Below are positions 45,629 to 54,688 of a DNA stretch of 64,000 nucleotides, one piece after another. The stretch spans positions 124,001-188,000 of the forward strand of contig CAWBWO010000013.1 in assembly GCA_963792445.1 (NCBI GenBank), in the 5' to 3' direction. Each line of letters opens with the position of its first letter. The first letter of the stretch is position 1. The position numbers and the translations under genes are program-made. This DNA is from Rummeliibacillus sp963792445 (GTDB lineage Bacteria; Bacillota; Bacilli; Bacillales_A; Planococcaceae). The notes beneath the pieces were generated by a model. It searched no databases, was not told the origin of the DNA, and saw only the letters and a program-made list of their open reading frames with translations.

Positions 45629-45655
45629 GCTGTCTCAAATGAGGCAGCTTTTTTG
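45629..45655 (+). terminator. Terminator of the dlt operon
   Basis: GCTGTCTC/GAGGCAGC with an AAAT loop and T6. Confidence 0.85.
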
Positions 45656-45797
45656 TTTTTTAAGCATTATAATTTTCTTAGAAAAAGTTTGTCCAAATTG
45701 TGAATGAATTGTTGACATTTTGTGTCCAAACTATTATTATAAAGACATAAAGTTGTCACATTTAAATTTAAACATACATTTTAAGGGGGATGCCAAA

Positions 45798-45986
45798 ATG
45801 AATTTTAATGATATTATTTTAATTGCTATTGCTTGTATGACCATCCCAATGGTTTGTGCCATTTTCTTCGATGCATTCTACGCAGAGAAAAAAAGCAAAC
45901 CCTTTTCGATGAAACGCGTAACTGGCTGGTATGCATTATTCTTTGTACTTTCTTTTGTACCATCCGTACTATTCATAGCCCAATAA
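45798..45986 (+). CDS. Two-helix membrane peptide, unrecognised
   Basis: 62 residues from ATG 45798, with AAGGGGG upstream. Two hydrophobic helices (IILIAIACMTIPMVCAIFF and WYALFFVLSFVPSVLFIA) are joined by a basic loop, AEKKSKPFSMKR. It has its own terminator. It lies between dltD and the FUSC-like gene. I do not recognise the family. Confidence 0.65.
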   Translation: MNFNDIILIAIACMTIPMVCAIFFDAFYAEKKSKPFSMKRVTGWYALFFVLSFVPSVLFIAQ

Positions 45987-46004
45987 TAAAACATTATATG
46001 TATG

Positions 46005-46032
46005 AGAGCCTTCTTAATAGAAGGTTCTTTTT
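46005..46032 (+). terminator. Rho-independent terminator
   Basis: AGAGCCTTCT/AGAAGGTTCT followed by T7. Confidence 0.9.
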
Positions 46033-46122
46033 TTATGTATAAAAATTGATTCAATTATATAAATAAAGTATTTGAAAACGTAAATTCATTTGCGGGATGT
46101 TTCAATAATCCGGAAATTTGAA

Positions 46123-46224
46123 ATGGTACATCCATTAATAACTAATCCTGAAAATAAATCTTTATTTATTAAGGAAGAAAATAAAGAACACTTTTCTGTC
46201 CTGGAATTTAAGGATGATTTTTAA
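46123..46224 (+). pseudogene. Short unrecognised ORF fragment
   Basis: 33 codons: MVHPLITNPENKSLFIKEEN and on to a stop. The open frame extends about 12 codons upstream of the ATG and there is no ribosome site, so it looks like a relic. The family was not recognised. It is the only coding-like signal in the 46033-46382 gap. Confidence 0.2.
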
Positions 46225-46263
46225 ATGACTATGAATAAATCGGGTATAATTTTATTGTAGGTG

Positions 46264-46293
46264 TATAACACTATAATAAAATTACATGTTATA
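46264..46293. promoter_or_regulatory. Inverted repeat upstream of the FUSC-like gene
   Basis: TATAACA and TGTTATA are exact complements separated by 16 bases, about 90 bases before the gene start. Possibly an operator, but in such AT-rich DNA it may be chance. Confidence 0.3.
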
Positions 46294-46382
46294 TTAAAAT
46301 ATCAAGTACGTTATATAATGATGAAGTATTAAATAGAATAGTTACTTTTTGCAAAAAAAGTTTTTAGGAAGGAATTTTCAAA

Positions 46383-48327
46383 GTGCAGAAAATCAGTAAA
46401 GTAAAAAAATCAATTTCAAAACGGCCATCCATTATAAAACAGGCCTTAACTGTTAATAAGAACCCATTTCCATGGGTAAAAGCTTTTTGCGCAGGACTAT
46501 CTGCAGCCTTGCCTGTCATTATTGGCTTACTACTTGGAAATTTACAAAATGGGTTAGTCGCTGGAATGGGTGGAATGGCCTTTCTTTATGTGTTTAATAT
46601 ACCTTACGCACAAAGAGCTAAAAAAATATTTTTTGTTGTACTTGGACTAACTTTGGTCTCTTACTTAGGGACAATTTCTGCTCCATATCCTTTGGCAACT
46701 TCTATATTGATGGGGATTATTGGATTCGCAGCAATATTTATTTTTGGTACTTTAAAAATTTCGGGCCCATCTGCGATATTCTTTGTTTTAGTTTTTGCTA
46801 TGACAACAGGGATGCCCGTTAATCCGGATCTTGCTCCGCTTCGTGCAGGTCTCGTTTTTCTTGGTGGATCACTCGCATGGGTGATTGCTATGATTGGTTG
46901 GATAGCTAATCATCATGGACCGGAAACAGCCGTAGTAAAAAGGTTATATTTAGAACTTGCTTCTTTTATCCGATTCAGTCGGTACAGAGAAATTTAATAC
47001 TACTAGAAATAGAGTGGTTACGTCCTTGAAACAAGCTGAAGAAACCCTTGCAGCAGGATATATACCATGGAGATTTACAGAAACATTTAATCGATTGTAT
47101 GTATTAAAGAATCAGGCCGACAAAATATTTTTGTACATACTCGAAAATTTTTCAGATACAAGTTCAACAATGCCCGTAGAATTAGGAGAATCATTTCGAG
47201 AACTAGCCCATTCTATAGATAATAAAAAGAAAACTCTTCCTAAAGCAATTCTCCAACCAGATCAGATGGATACTTCCATTGCTCAGTTATTCGAAAGAAT
47301 TTACGATGCTGACGCCATTAGGAATGAACCGAGTTCCAAGATTAATCAATTGATCCGAATTTCAAGACCATCCCTTAAGGACGTCTTTTTAGGGGCATTT
47401 GATAAAAACTCCATAGTTTTAATTACTGCTATACGATACGGTGTGGTACTTACAATTGCATCGATTATTTCCTATCAATTTAATTTTAATCGTTCTTTTT
47501 GGGTTCCTTTATCCTGTGCAGCAGTAATGTCAGGGGCTACCATTGTAGCAACCTATCATCGGGGCATTCAAAGGGCAATTGGGACAATATTTGGCATTCT
47601 GATTGCAAGTCTGATTCTTACATCTCAACCTACAGGATACATGATTGCTTTTCTTATCCTCCTTTTTACGTTTATTACAGAACTTTTTATTGTAAAAAAT
47701 TATGGCTTAGCGGCATTATTTTTTACTCCTAACGCATTACTCATGGCTGAAAGTACAAGTATTGGAGGGGCAGGATTTTATTATTTCGCTTCCACCAGAT
47801 TAATCGATATCCTTGTAGGAACTGCCATTGGCCTTATAGGAGTATTAATGATAGGTAGGCGATCTGCTTCAAGTCGTCTTCCCCATTTAGTTTCTAAAAC
47901 ATTACGAAGTCAAGCACAGTTTTTACACATTCTTTTCTCAGATCAAAGAAAAATTTTTAATCTAGATAATAGTAGAGAAAGAATTAAAATGCAAATCAAT
48001 TTAAATAATTTAAAAACACTCTACAAGACAGCTTCAGGGGAGATACCAGTTAACCAAAATACATTGGATTATTATTGGCCAATTATATTTTATATTGAAC
48101 AATTAGGATATTTAATTGAGAATTGCTCCAAAGACACTAATCGCCCAGTTCTTTCAGATAAGACCCTTGCACAGTTGCTCTTGGTTTTTGAAACAATGGC
48201 TAAGGCTGCAGCTGAAGAACAGTCTACAGTCCTCAAAAATGTACCTGAAATAGAAGAGTACTCAAGCATACAAAAAGAAATTATTTCCTTGCAAAATGCT
48301 CTTCTAAAGAGTGAAAAAATTTCTTGA
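46383..48327 (+). pseudogene. FUSC/aromatic acid exporter family membrane protein (one frameshift)
   Basis: About 647 residues when joined. GTG start after AGGAAGG. Two membrane blocks of about five to six helices each (~residues 33-180 and ~340-480), each followed by a cytoplasmic helical part, the layout of the FUSC (fusaric acid resistance/YccS/AaeB) family. The break is at CC 46970-46971: with one C fewer, LELASFIDSVGTEKFN reads through. This is a net +1. The substrate is unknown; aromatic acids are the usual suspects, which would be relevant to a strain degrading phenylacetate. Confidence 0.8.
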
Positions 48328-48395
48328 TAAAGTTACTGTATTTCTTAATCGTGGCTATTTAAATATCGAGCCAAATCATAGGCTTTAAAAACTGA

Positions 48396-48443
48396 AATGC
48401 CCCTGAAATTTTACGGACAGTAAAATTTCAGGGGCATTAATTT
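48396..48443 (+). terminator. Long perfect hairpin after the FUSC-like gene
   Basis: A perfect 19-bp stem (AATGCCCCTGAAATTTTAC and its complement) with loop GGACA. The T run is interrupted. The rest of the 48328-48667 gap holds no gene. Confidence 0.75.
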
Positions 48444-48667
48444 TAAAAATTCCATTTGACAAATCATCAACTTGAAAAACCCTTATAAAATTTTGACTCA
48501 AGAAATATAGAAAAGTTAAATAGTCTTTGTGCCAAGCTGTATTGAATATGGTATCGTAGAATATAGAGAGAAATTATATAAAAGAAAAGATTGTTAACGA
48601 ATTTTAATGTGTTTTTTGCAACTTATTGTTATATAATTTGTCCTGTTATGTAGAAAGAAAGAAATGA

Positions 48668-49273
48668 GTGACGAAGTTGTCTTATATACTTCAATATACT
48701 CTCGATATGATGATTGTAATGATTATTGCAATTCCATTTGTCGTGTATATTCGCTTTAAGTCACGAAAAAAACGTGACCACAGCCTAAAAAATCGTTGGC
48801 ATGAAATTGGAATTATGACATTTTGGGTTTATCTAATTGGCTTGTTTTACGAAACCATTGTTCCCAAAAATGGTGTAAGTCTTCAATACGCAGAAATGCG
48901 AATTCATGATCGAGATGCACTCGGCATTAACTTTCATCTATTCCGTGTTTTTACAGATGTGTACAATGCCATTCATTATTTAGACTTATGGCAACCGTTT
49001 TTCATTAACTTTCTTGGTAATATTGCAATCTTTATGCCGATTGGATTTTTACTTCCACTACTTTGGCGTAAGATGGAAAGGTTCTTCTTTGTTTTGTTTA
49101 CTGGACTAGGCTTGTCTTTTTTTATAGAGACAATGCAGCTACCCCAATATAGAAGTACGGATGTAGATGATTTATGGTTGAATACATTAGGCGCCATAAT
49201 AGGTTTTTACATCTACAAACAATTTGTCAAACGAATACCTAAGTTAAAAGTGAAATTTAAGGCTATCGTTTAG
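48668..49273 (+). CDS. VanZ-like family membrane protein
   Basis: 201 residues, four or five membrane helices. VanZ pattern: FYETIVPK near residue 60, NFLGNIAIFMPIGFLLPLLW at ~118 and SFFIETMQLPQYRSTDVDDLWLNTLGAIIGF at ~155. VanZ-like proteins lower teicoplanin sensitivity in some Gram-positives. The start is GTG 48668 with a weak GAAAGAAATGA site; TTG 48677 is an alternative. It is upstream of the asparagine synthetase and D-aspartate genes, in keeping with an envelope region. Confidence 0.85.
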   Translation: MTKLSYILQYTLDMMIVMIIAIPFVVYIRFKSRKKRDHSLKNRWHEIGIMTFWVYLIGLFYETIVPKNGVSLQYAEMRIHDRDALGINFHLFRVFTDVYNAIHYLDLWQPFFINFLGNIAIFMPIGFLLPLLWRKMERFFFVLFTGLGLSFFIETMQLPQYRSTDVDDLWLNTLGAIIGFYIYKQFVKRIPKLKVKFKAIV

Positions 49274-49328
49274 ATTTTGCATTTTGGGGGAGAATGTCAT
49301 AAAACAGTAAGGTAAGAAGGGATACAAA

Positions 49329-49481
49329 ATGAATAACGAGAAGCTAACAGTTGAAGAACGAAAAAAGAATTATGTCATTGATCATTTAATGGAGTTAGGT
49401 GTGTTTAAAATTAATGATAAACAACTTTATCAAGTTCCATTAGAAGTATTGATGAAAGTATACAAAAAACATACAAGTTAA
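49329..49481 (+). CDS. Fur-regulated basic protein (FbpA)-like small protein
   Basis: 50 residues. The pattern RKKNYVIDHLMELGVFKIND, then KQLYQVPLEVL, resembles the FbpA family of Bacillus, small basic proteins under Fur control thought to act with a small RNA during iron limitation. AAGAAGGGA lies upstream and a terminator directly after the stop. I see no convincing Fur box, so regulation is unproven. Confidence 0.6.
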   Translation: MNNEKLTVEERKKNYVIDHLMELGVFKINDKQLYQVPLEVLMKVYKKHTS

Positions 49482-49483
49482 CA

Positions 49484-49510
49484 GATTGCTACAATGTGGC
49501 AATCTTTTTC
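49484..49510 (+). terminator. Rho-independent terminator
   Basis: AGATTGC/GCAATCT with a 9-base loop and T5. Confidence 0.85.
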
Positions 49511-49632
49511 GGTATAAGTGATGTGGAAAATAGAGTATAATCGAAAGATGTCGAATGCAAGTAAAATTGCGCTCAAATACGTATTAATTAATAGCAATAG
49601 ATTGAAATGATTAGATAGGAGAATACGATTAT

Positions 49633-51459
49633 ATGTGTGGATTTACAGGATTTATCGGTGAAGTATCAAACCCTGACGTTGTGTTAGAAAACATGATGAA
49701 CCAAATTATTCACCGCGGACCAGACTCTTCAGGGAAATTTACAGATGGTCAAGCAGCCCTTGGATTCCGTCGTCTAAGTATTATTGACGTAGCAAACGGT
49801 AGCCAACCTTTATATAACGAAGATCAATCATTAGTATTAATCTTCAACGGTGAAATTTATAACTTTAAAGAAATTAGAGAAGACCTTATTGCAGCAGGCC
49901 ATACTTTCACAACTGATACAGATAGTGAAACACTTTTACATGGCTATGAAGAATACGGCAAAAAATTAGTACAAAAATTACGTGGTATGTTCGCATTCGT
50001 TATTTGGGATCGCAACAAAAAACGTTTATTTGCAGCACGTGATATGTTCGGTATTAAACCATTCTACTATGCACATATGAATGGTACATTATTTTTTGGT
50101 TCAGAAATTAAAAGTTTCTTACCACACCCACACTTCGAAAAAGTACTTAACGAAAAAGCATTAAAACCATACTTAACATTCCAATTCCCAGTATTAAAAG
50201 AAACATTCTTCAAAGGGGTTTTCAAACTACCAGCAGCTCACTATTTAACATTTGAAGATGGTAAATTAGAAATCACTCGCTATTGGGAACCAAAATTCAA
50301 TCCAGAAGAACGTCCACTTGATCAAATCGTTGAAGAAATTGATTCAACTGTTCGCGAATCTATTAAAGCACATGAATTCTCTGACCCTAATGTTCAAGTA
50401 GGTTCATTCTTATCATCTGGTGTTGACTCAAGTTATGTAGCTTCTGTATTAAGACCAGATAAAACTTTCTCTGTAGGCTTTAGTGCAGAAAACTTCTCAG
50501 AAATTGATAACGCAAAAGAATTATCAAACGAACTTGGGATCGAAAATGTAAACGAAGTGCTAGATCCAGAAGTATGCTTCAACAAATTAGAAGAAATTCA
50601 ATATATGATGGACGAACCACATTCAAACCCATCTATTGTTCCTTTATATTTCTTAGCAGAACTTGCTAGAAAGCATGTTACAGTTGTTCTTTCTGGTGAA
50701 GGTGCCGATGAATTATTCGGTGGTTATGCAGAATACGATGAAACCCCTACTATGCGTAAATATAAAAAAGTACCGCAATTTATCCGTCGTCCTATTGCAG
50801 AAGTGGCAAAAGCTCTTCCTGAAATGCGCGGTAAGCACTTCTTAATGCGTGGAGGTCTTCCAGTTGAACAAACATTTATTGGACAAGCGCATATTTTCGA
50901 AGAAGAAGAATCAACTGCAATTCTTACGGATAAATACAACCATGCTCCATCTGTTGCAGATATCGTGATGCCTATATACAAAAAAGCAGCTGGTGAAGAT
51001 GATTTAACGAAGAAACAATTGTTAGACTTAAATCTATGGATCGTGGACGATATCTTATTGAAAGCAGATAAAATGAGTATGGCTCATTCAATTGAGTTAC
51101 GTGTACCATTCCTTGACCGTGAAGTGATGAAGGTTGCTTCTAAAGTTCCTTCACATTACCGAGTGAACGAAAAAGATACAAAATACGCATTCCGCCAGGC
51201 TTCACAACGTGCACTTCCAGAAGAATGGGCACATCGCAAAAAAATTGGGTTCCCAGTGCCAATCCGTCTATGGTTAAAAGAAGACAAATACTTCAATCAA
51301 ATTAAAGCAGCATTCGAATCACCTGAAGCAGCACAATTCTTTGACCAACAAGCAATTGTAAAATTGTTAACAGACCACTACGAAGGCAAAGCGAAAAACC
51401 AACGTAAAGTATGGACAATCTACATGTTCTTAGTATGGTACAAAAAATATTTCGGCTAA
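49633..51459 (+). CDS. asnB: Asparagine synthetase (glutamine-hydrolysing), AsnB/AsnH family
   Basis: 608 residues. Cys2 of the mature class II glutaminase domain (MCGFTGF) and NGEIYN, HRGPDSSG and DSETLLHGYEEYG are in place. The synthetase domain has the PP-loop SFLSSGVDSSY (~260-270) and SGEGADELFGGY. It makes Asn from Asp, or amidates a wall residue as AsnH does with D-Asp and as B. subtilis AsnB does with diaminopimelate. Just downstream are a lipoprotein, a D-aspartate ligase and an aspartate racemase, so a role in amidating the D-Asp cross-bridge is plausible, but ordinary Asn synthesis is equally compatible. Confidence 0.92.
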   Translation: MCGFTGFIGEVSNPDVVLENMMNQIIHRGPDSSGKFTDGQAALGFRRLSIIDVANGSQPLYNEDQSLVLIFNGEIYNFKEIREDLIAAGHTFTTDTDSETLLHGYEEYGKKLVQKLRGMFAFVIWDRNKKRLFAARDMFGIKPFYYAHMNGTLFFGSEIKSFLPHPHFEKVLNEKALKPYLTFQFPVLKETFFKGVFKLPAAHYLTFEDGKLEITRYWEPKFNPEERPLDQIVEEIDSTVRESIKAHEFSDPNVQVGSFLSSGVDSSYVASVLRPDKTFSVGFSAENFSEIDNAKELSNELGIENVNEVLDPEVCFNKLEEIQYMMDEPHSNPSIVPLYFLAELARKHVTVVLSGEGADELFGGYAEYDETPTMRKYKKVPQFIRRPIAEVAKALPEMRGKHFLMRGGLPVEQTFIGQAHIFEEEESTAILTDKYNHAPSVADIVMPIYKKAAGEDDLTKKQLLDLNLWIVDDILLKADKMSMAHSIELRVPFLDREVMKVASKVPSHYRVNEKDTKYAFRQASQRALPEEWAHRKKIGFPVPIRLWLKEDKYFNQIKAAFESPEAAQFFDQQAIVKLLTDHYEGKAKNQRKVWTIYMFLVWYKKYFG

Positions 51460-51493
51460 TTTATTCCTTTAGCTAAAAAAGGGGATTATAAGC

Positions 51494-52494
51494 ATGTCTA
51501 AGAGAAGTAAAATGCCTCGGCATTTACTCCTCTTTTGCTTTATACTGCTTTTTGTATGGATCATAAGTGGCTGTTCTAGTATTCTTTCAGAAGATAAAGA
51601 GAAGATGAAGGAATAAAAGTTTTAATCGTAGCTTTTGGTAGTAGAGAACCGATTCCCAATATGCAAGTAAGTGTTCGAGATATGGACACAGATCAACTAA
51701 TAACTACTGCAACAGGCGATGCAGAAGGGGAAGTAACCTTAAATGGTTTGAAAACAGGACATCGATATCTATTTGTCCCTTCATCTGTTCAAAAATCTGA
51801 TACGACAAATGAATCAAACAGTGTAGCAAAGAGTGTTTTGGTGAAAGAGGATACATCGTATGTAGTGCTTGAAACATACTACCAAAAAGAAAATCAACGA
51901 CTAAATGTACCTGTTGTTATACAAAATCCACAGCTTCCACATGGCTGTGAAATTACGGCACTGACAGCTGCATTTAACTATTACGGATTAAATCTATCCA
52001 AAATGACGCTTTCAAAAAAGTATTTACCTACAGAGGAAATAATCGAAAAAGACGGCAAACGAATTGGTCCAGATCCAAACATTGCGTATGCAGGAGACCC
52101 TGCAAACGAAATGACTGGTACATACACCTTTGCACCTGTGATTACAAAAGTAGCAAAAACAGTAGCAAAAGATTATAAAAAAAACCTAAACGTAACCAAC
52201 CTAACAGGCGCTAGCAAGCAAGAAATCATTAACAAAGTGAAAGCTGGTATACCTGTTATGATGTGGGTAACACTTGATTTATCAAAACCCAAAACAAAAG
52301 AAGGCTGGTATATCAAGGGTACAAATAAAAAACCAAAAATGTACCGCAACCTACATGTAGTAGTCTTAACAGCATACGAAGACAACAAAGTCATCGTAAT
52401 GGACCCATTACACGGCTACGTATCACACGATGCAACAAAATTCTTCAAAAGCTACAAAGCACTCGGCTCACAAGCAGTTGCAATAGCTAAATAA
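51494..52494 (+). pseudogene. Lipoprotein with beta domain and C39-like papain-fold domain (one frameshift)
   Basis: The first frame (51494-51616) gives a lipoprotein signal with lipobox ISGC. The second, from about 51605, reads KVLIVAFGSREPIPNMQVSV, a carboxypeptidase-regulatory-like beta sandwich, and then a Peptidase_C39_2 domain with Cys in PHGCEIT, His in LHVVVLTAYED and Asp in VMDPLHG. One missing base near 51605 joins the frames; without repair only a domain from Met 51661 (277 residues, no signal) could be made. It lies between asnB and the D-aspartate ligase gene. A surface cysteine peptidase or amidase acting on wall peptides would fit, but the substrate is not shown. Confidence 0.75.
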
Positions 52495-52590
52495 TATTCA
52501 ACGACAAAATCAGAGTTTATTCGTCTATAAAGTTAAAATATGTTACACTAATGGCATTAAAAAGTACTAAATAAGTGAGATGATAATAAA

Positions 52591-53808
52591 ATGGCAGAAC
52601 AACCATTTTTACCTATATTAATCGGATCAGACATGAACGCATATGGAATGGCACGTGCCTTTTATGAAGCATATGGCGTCAAATCAATCGTAGTCGGCAA
52701 AGCACATTTAACAGCAACACAAAATAGCCGTATCCTACATTTCAAACAATCACCAAATATTAAAGAAAACTTCGTAGAAGAACTTAAAAAAGTAGCAAAA
52801 GAATACGCTCATAAAGACTTATTATTAATGGGCTGTGGCGATGACTATGTAAAACTAATCATCAAAAACAAAAAAGCTCTAGAACAATATTTCACAGTAC
52901 CTTACATTGATGAAACTTTAATGGACCGAATTTTATTAAAAGAAAACTTCTATAAAATGTGTGAGAAATACAACTTCAGCTACCCAAAAACAGATACTTG
53001 CACATATGAAACGTATGAAAACTTCGAAGTGAAATTTGAATACCCAATTATTATTAAAGCATCCAATTCAGTAGCCTATTGGGCATGTCAATTCCCAGGG
53101 AAGAAAAAAGTATTCGTTGCGCATGACGAAGCTGAAAAAAATGCGATTTTAAAAGCAATCTATAGTTCATCTTATAAAGACCACCTAATCATTCAAGAAT
53201 TTATACCTGGTGATGACTCATATATGCGTGTATTAAACGCATACGTAGCAACAGACGGTAAAGTGAAACTTATGTGTTTAGGTAACCCAATACTAGAAGA
53301 ACACTCTCCAGAAGGAATCGGTAGCTATGCAGCAATCATAACTACATACGATAAGGACTTAATGGACCAAGTTCGTTATTTCTTAGAAGACATTGGCTTC
53401 AATGGAATTGCAAACTTCGATATGAAATATGACTATCGTGATGGCAAATATAAACTATTTGAAATTAACTTGCGTAATGGACGTAGTAGTTACTATGTAA
53501 CAGCTTCAGGTTATAATTTAATGCAATATGTTGCTGATGACCATATGTTACACATTCCACAAGAATGTACGTATGCAAATAACGAGCATTTATGGAGTAT
53601 TATTCCGAATGGGGTATTATTCAAATATGCACAAAATAATCAGCTAAAAGCAAAAGCTCGCAAATTAATAAAAGAAGGTAAAGCAACAAATTCATTATTC
53701 TATAAAGAGGATATGAATTTTAAACGTTGGTACAAGCTAACATTGAATAGCTTGAACTATTACCGTAAATACAAAAAATACTTTAACAATAAAGGTTTGT
53801 CTGAATAA
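52591..53808 (+). CDS. ATP-grasp D-aspartate ligase (Asl-type, peptidoglycan cross-bridge)
   Basis: 405 residues. It closely follows the Enterococcus faecium Aslfm/Lactococcus AslA pattern as I remember it: LPILIGSDMNAYGMARAF at the N-terminus, IIQEFIPGDDSYMRVLNAYV, MCLGNPILEEHSPEGIGSY, and FEINLRNGRSSYYVT for the metal and nucleotide site. Asl joins the beta-carboxyl of D-Asp to the Lys side chain of the UDP-MurNAc-pentapeptide. The racemase gene starts directly after its stop (no spacer), the usual pairing. This fits the L-Lys-D-Asp (A4alpha) wall known from Lysinibacillus and relatives. Confidence 0.88.
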   Translation: MAEQPFLPILIGSDMNAYGMARAFYEAYGVKSIVVGKAHLTATQNSRILHFKQSPNIKENFVEELKKVAKEYAHKDLLLMGCGDDYVKLIIKNKKALEQYFTVPYIDETLMDRILLKENFYKMCEKYNFSYPKTDTCTYETYENFEVKFEYPIIIKASNSVAYWACQFPGKKKVFVAHDEAEKNAILKAIYSSSYKDHLIIQEFIPGDDSYMRVLNAYVATDGKVKLMCLGNPILEEHSPEGIGSYAAIITTYDKDLMDQVRYFLEDIGFNGIANFDMKYDYRDGKYKLFEINLRNGRSSYYVTASGYNLMQYVADDHMLHIPQECTYANNEHLWSIIPNGVLFKYAQNNQLKAKARKLIKEGKATNSLFYKEDMNFKRWYKLTLNSLNYYRKYKKYFNNKGLSE

Positions 53809-54510
53809 ATGGAAAAGAAAGTACTTGGTATCATTGGTGGCGTTGGGCCATTAGCAACGATGCTACTCGGTGAAATGATTGTTCGTCGAACGAAAGCATT
53901 TACAGATCAGGAACATATGCACTTTATCATTGATAATGATACGCGTATTCCCGACAGAACAGCTTATATACTGGACCATTCAAAGCCAAATCCACTACCA
54001 GTGATGATAGAGGATGCAAATAAGCTTGCTGATGCGGGGGCAGATATGATTTGTATTCCTTGTAATACTGCACATAGCTTTTATGAATTTTTGCAAGAAG
54101 GTTCAAAGGTCCCTGTACTGCATATGATACGAGAAACAGCGAAACGGGCGCTTCAAGTGGAAGCAAAACGTGTGGGCGTACTGGCTACTATTGGTACGTT
54201 GAAATCCAATTTGTATCAGGAGGCATTGATCGCTTGTGGCATTGAGCCAGTTGTGCCAGATGAAGCGATGCAGCAAGATTTGATGTCTGTGATATACGAC
54301 TATGTAAAAGCAGGCAAGAAGATAACAAAAGAACAATGGCAACCAATTGAAACAGCTATGAGAAATGCAGGCTGTGACCATATTATTTTAGGTTGCACAG
54401 AGTTGTCTGTTATTAATCGTGAGTTATCCTTAGATAATTCTTATATCGATGCATTGATTGCATTAGCGGACTGCGCAATTACTAGTTGTGGTTATGAAGT
54501 ATTAGATTAA
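53809..54510 (+). CDS. racD: Aspartate racemase (Asp/Glu racemase family)
   Basis: 233 residues. Two-Cys cofactor-independent racemase: the first Cys is in CIPCNTAHSFY (~residue 83) and the second in HIILGCTELSV (~residue 196). The N-terminus KVLGIIGGVGPLATMLLGEMI is typical of aspartate rather than glutamate racemases. It begins immediately after the D-aspartate ligase and would supply D-Asp for the cross-bridge. A terminator follows. Confidence 0.9.
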   Translation: MEKKVLGIIGGVGPLATMLLGEMIVRRTKAFTDQEHMHFIIDNDTRIPDRTAYILDHSKPNPLPVMIEDANKLADAGADMICIPCNTAHSFYEFLQEGSKVPVLHMIRETAKRALQVEAKRVGVLATIGTLKSNLYQEALIACGIEPVVPDEAMQQDLMSVIYDYVKAGKKITKEQWQPIETAMRNAGCDHIILGCTELSVINRELSLDNSYIDALIALADCAITSCGYEVLD

Positions 54511-54519
54511 TCATCAAAA

Positions 54520-54551
54520 GACCTGTCCTAATCGCTAGGGCAGGTTTTTAC
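54520..54551 (+). terminator. Terminator of the D-Asp ligase/racemase genes
   Basis: ACCTGTCCT pairs with AGGGCAGGT (one G-U), followed by T5. Confidence 0.88.
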
Positions 54552-54688
54552 ATTCGACAAGTTTTTGTTAATATAGTTCTATACAATTTGTTCGAGATGA
54601 TCAATTTAATAAAAAAGTGAAAGAAAAATACGAGTAGTAATTCAAAAAAATATTACGAATATAAAATTAGAGAGAAGGTGTAGGAACA

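Noticed and set aside
48396..48443. MITE
   Set aside because: A perfect 19-bp hairpin, but only 43 bases long, single-copy in the window and placed where a terminator is expected.
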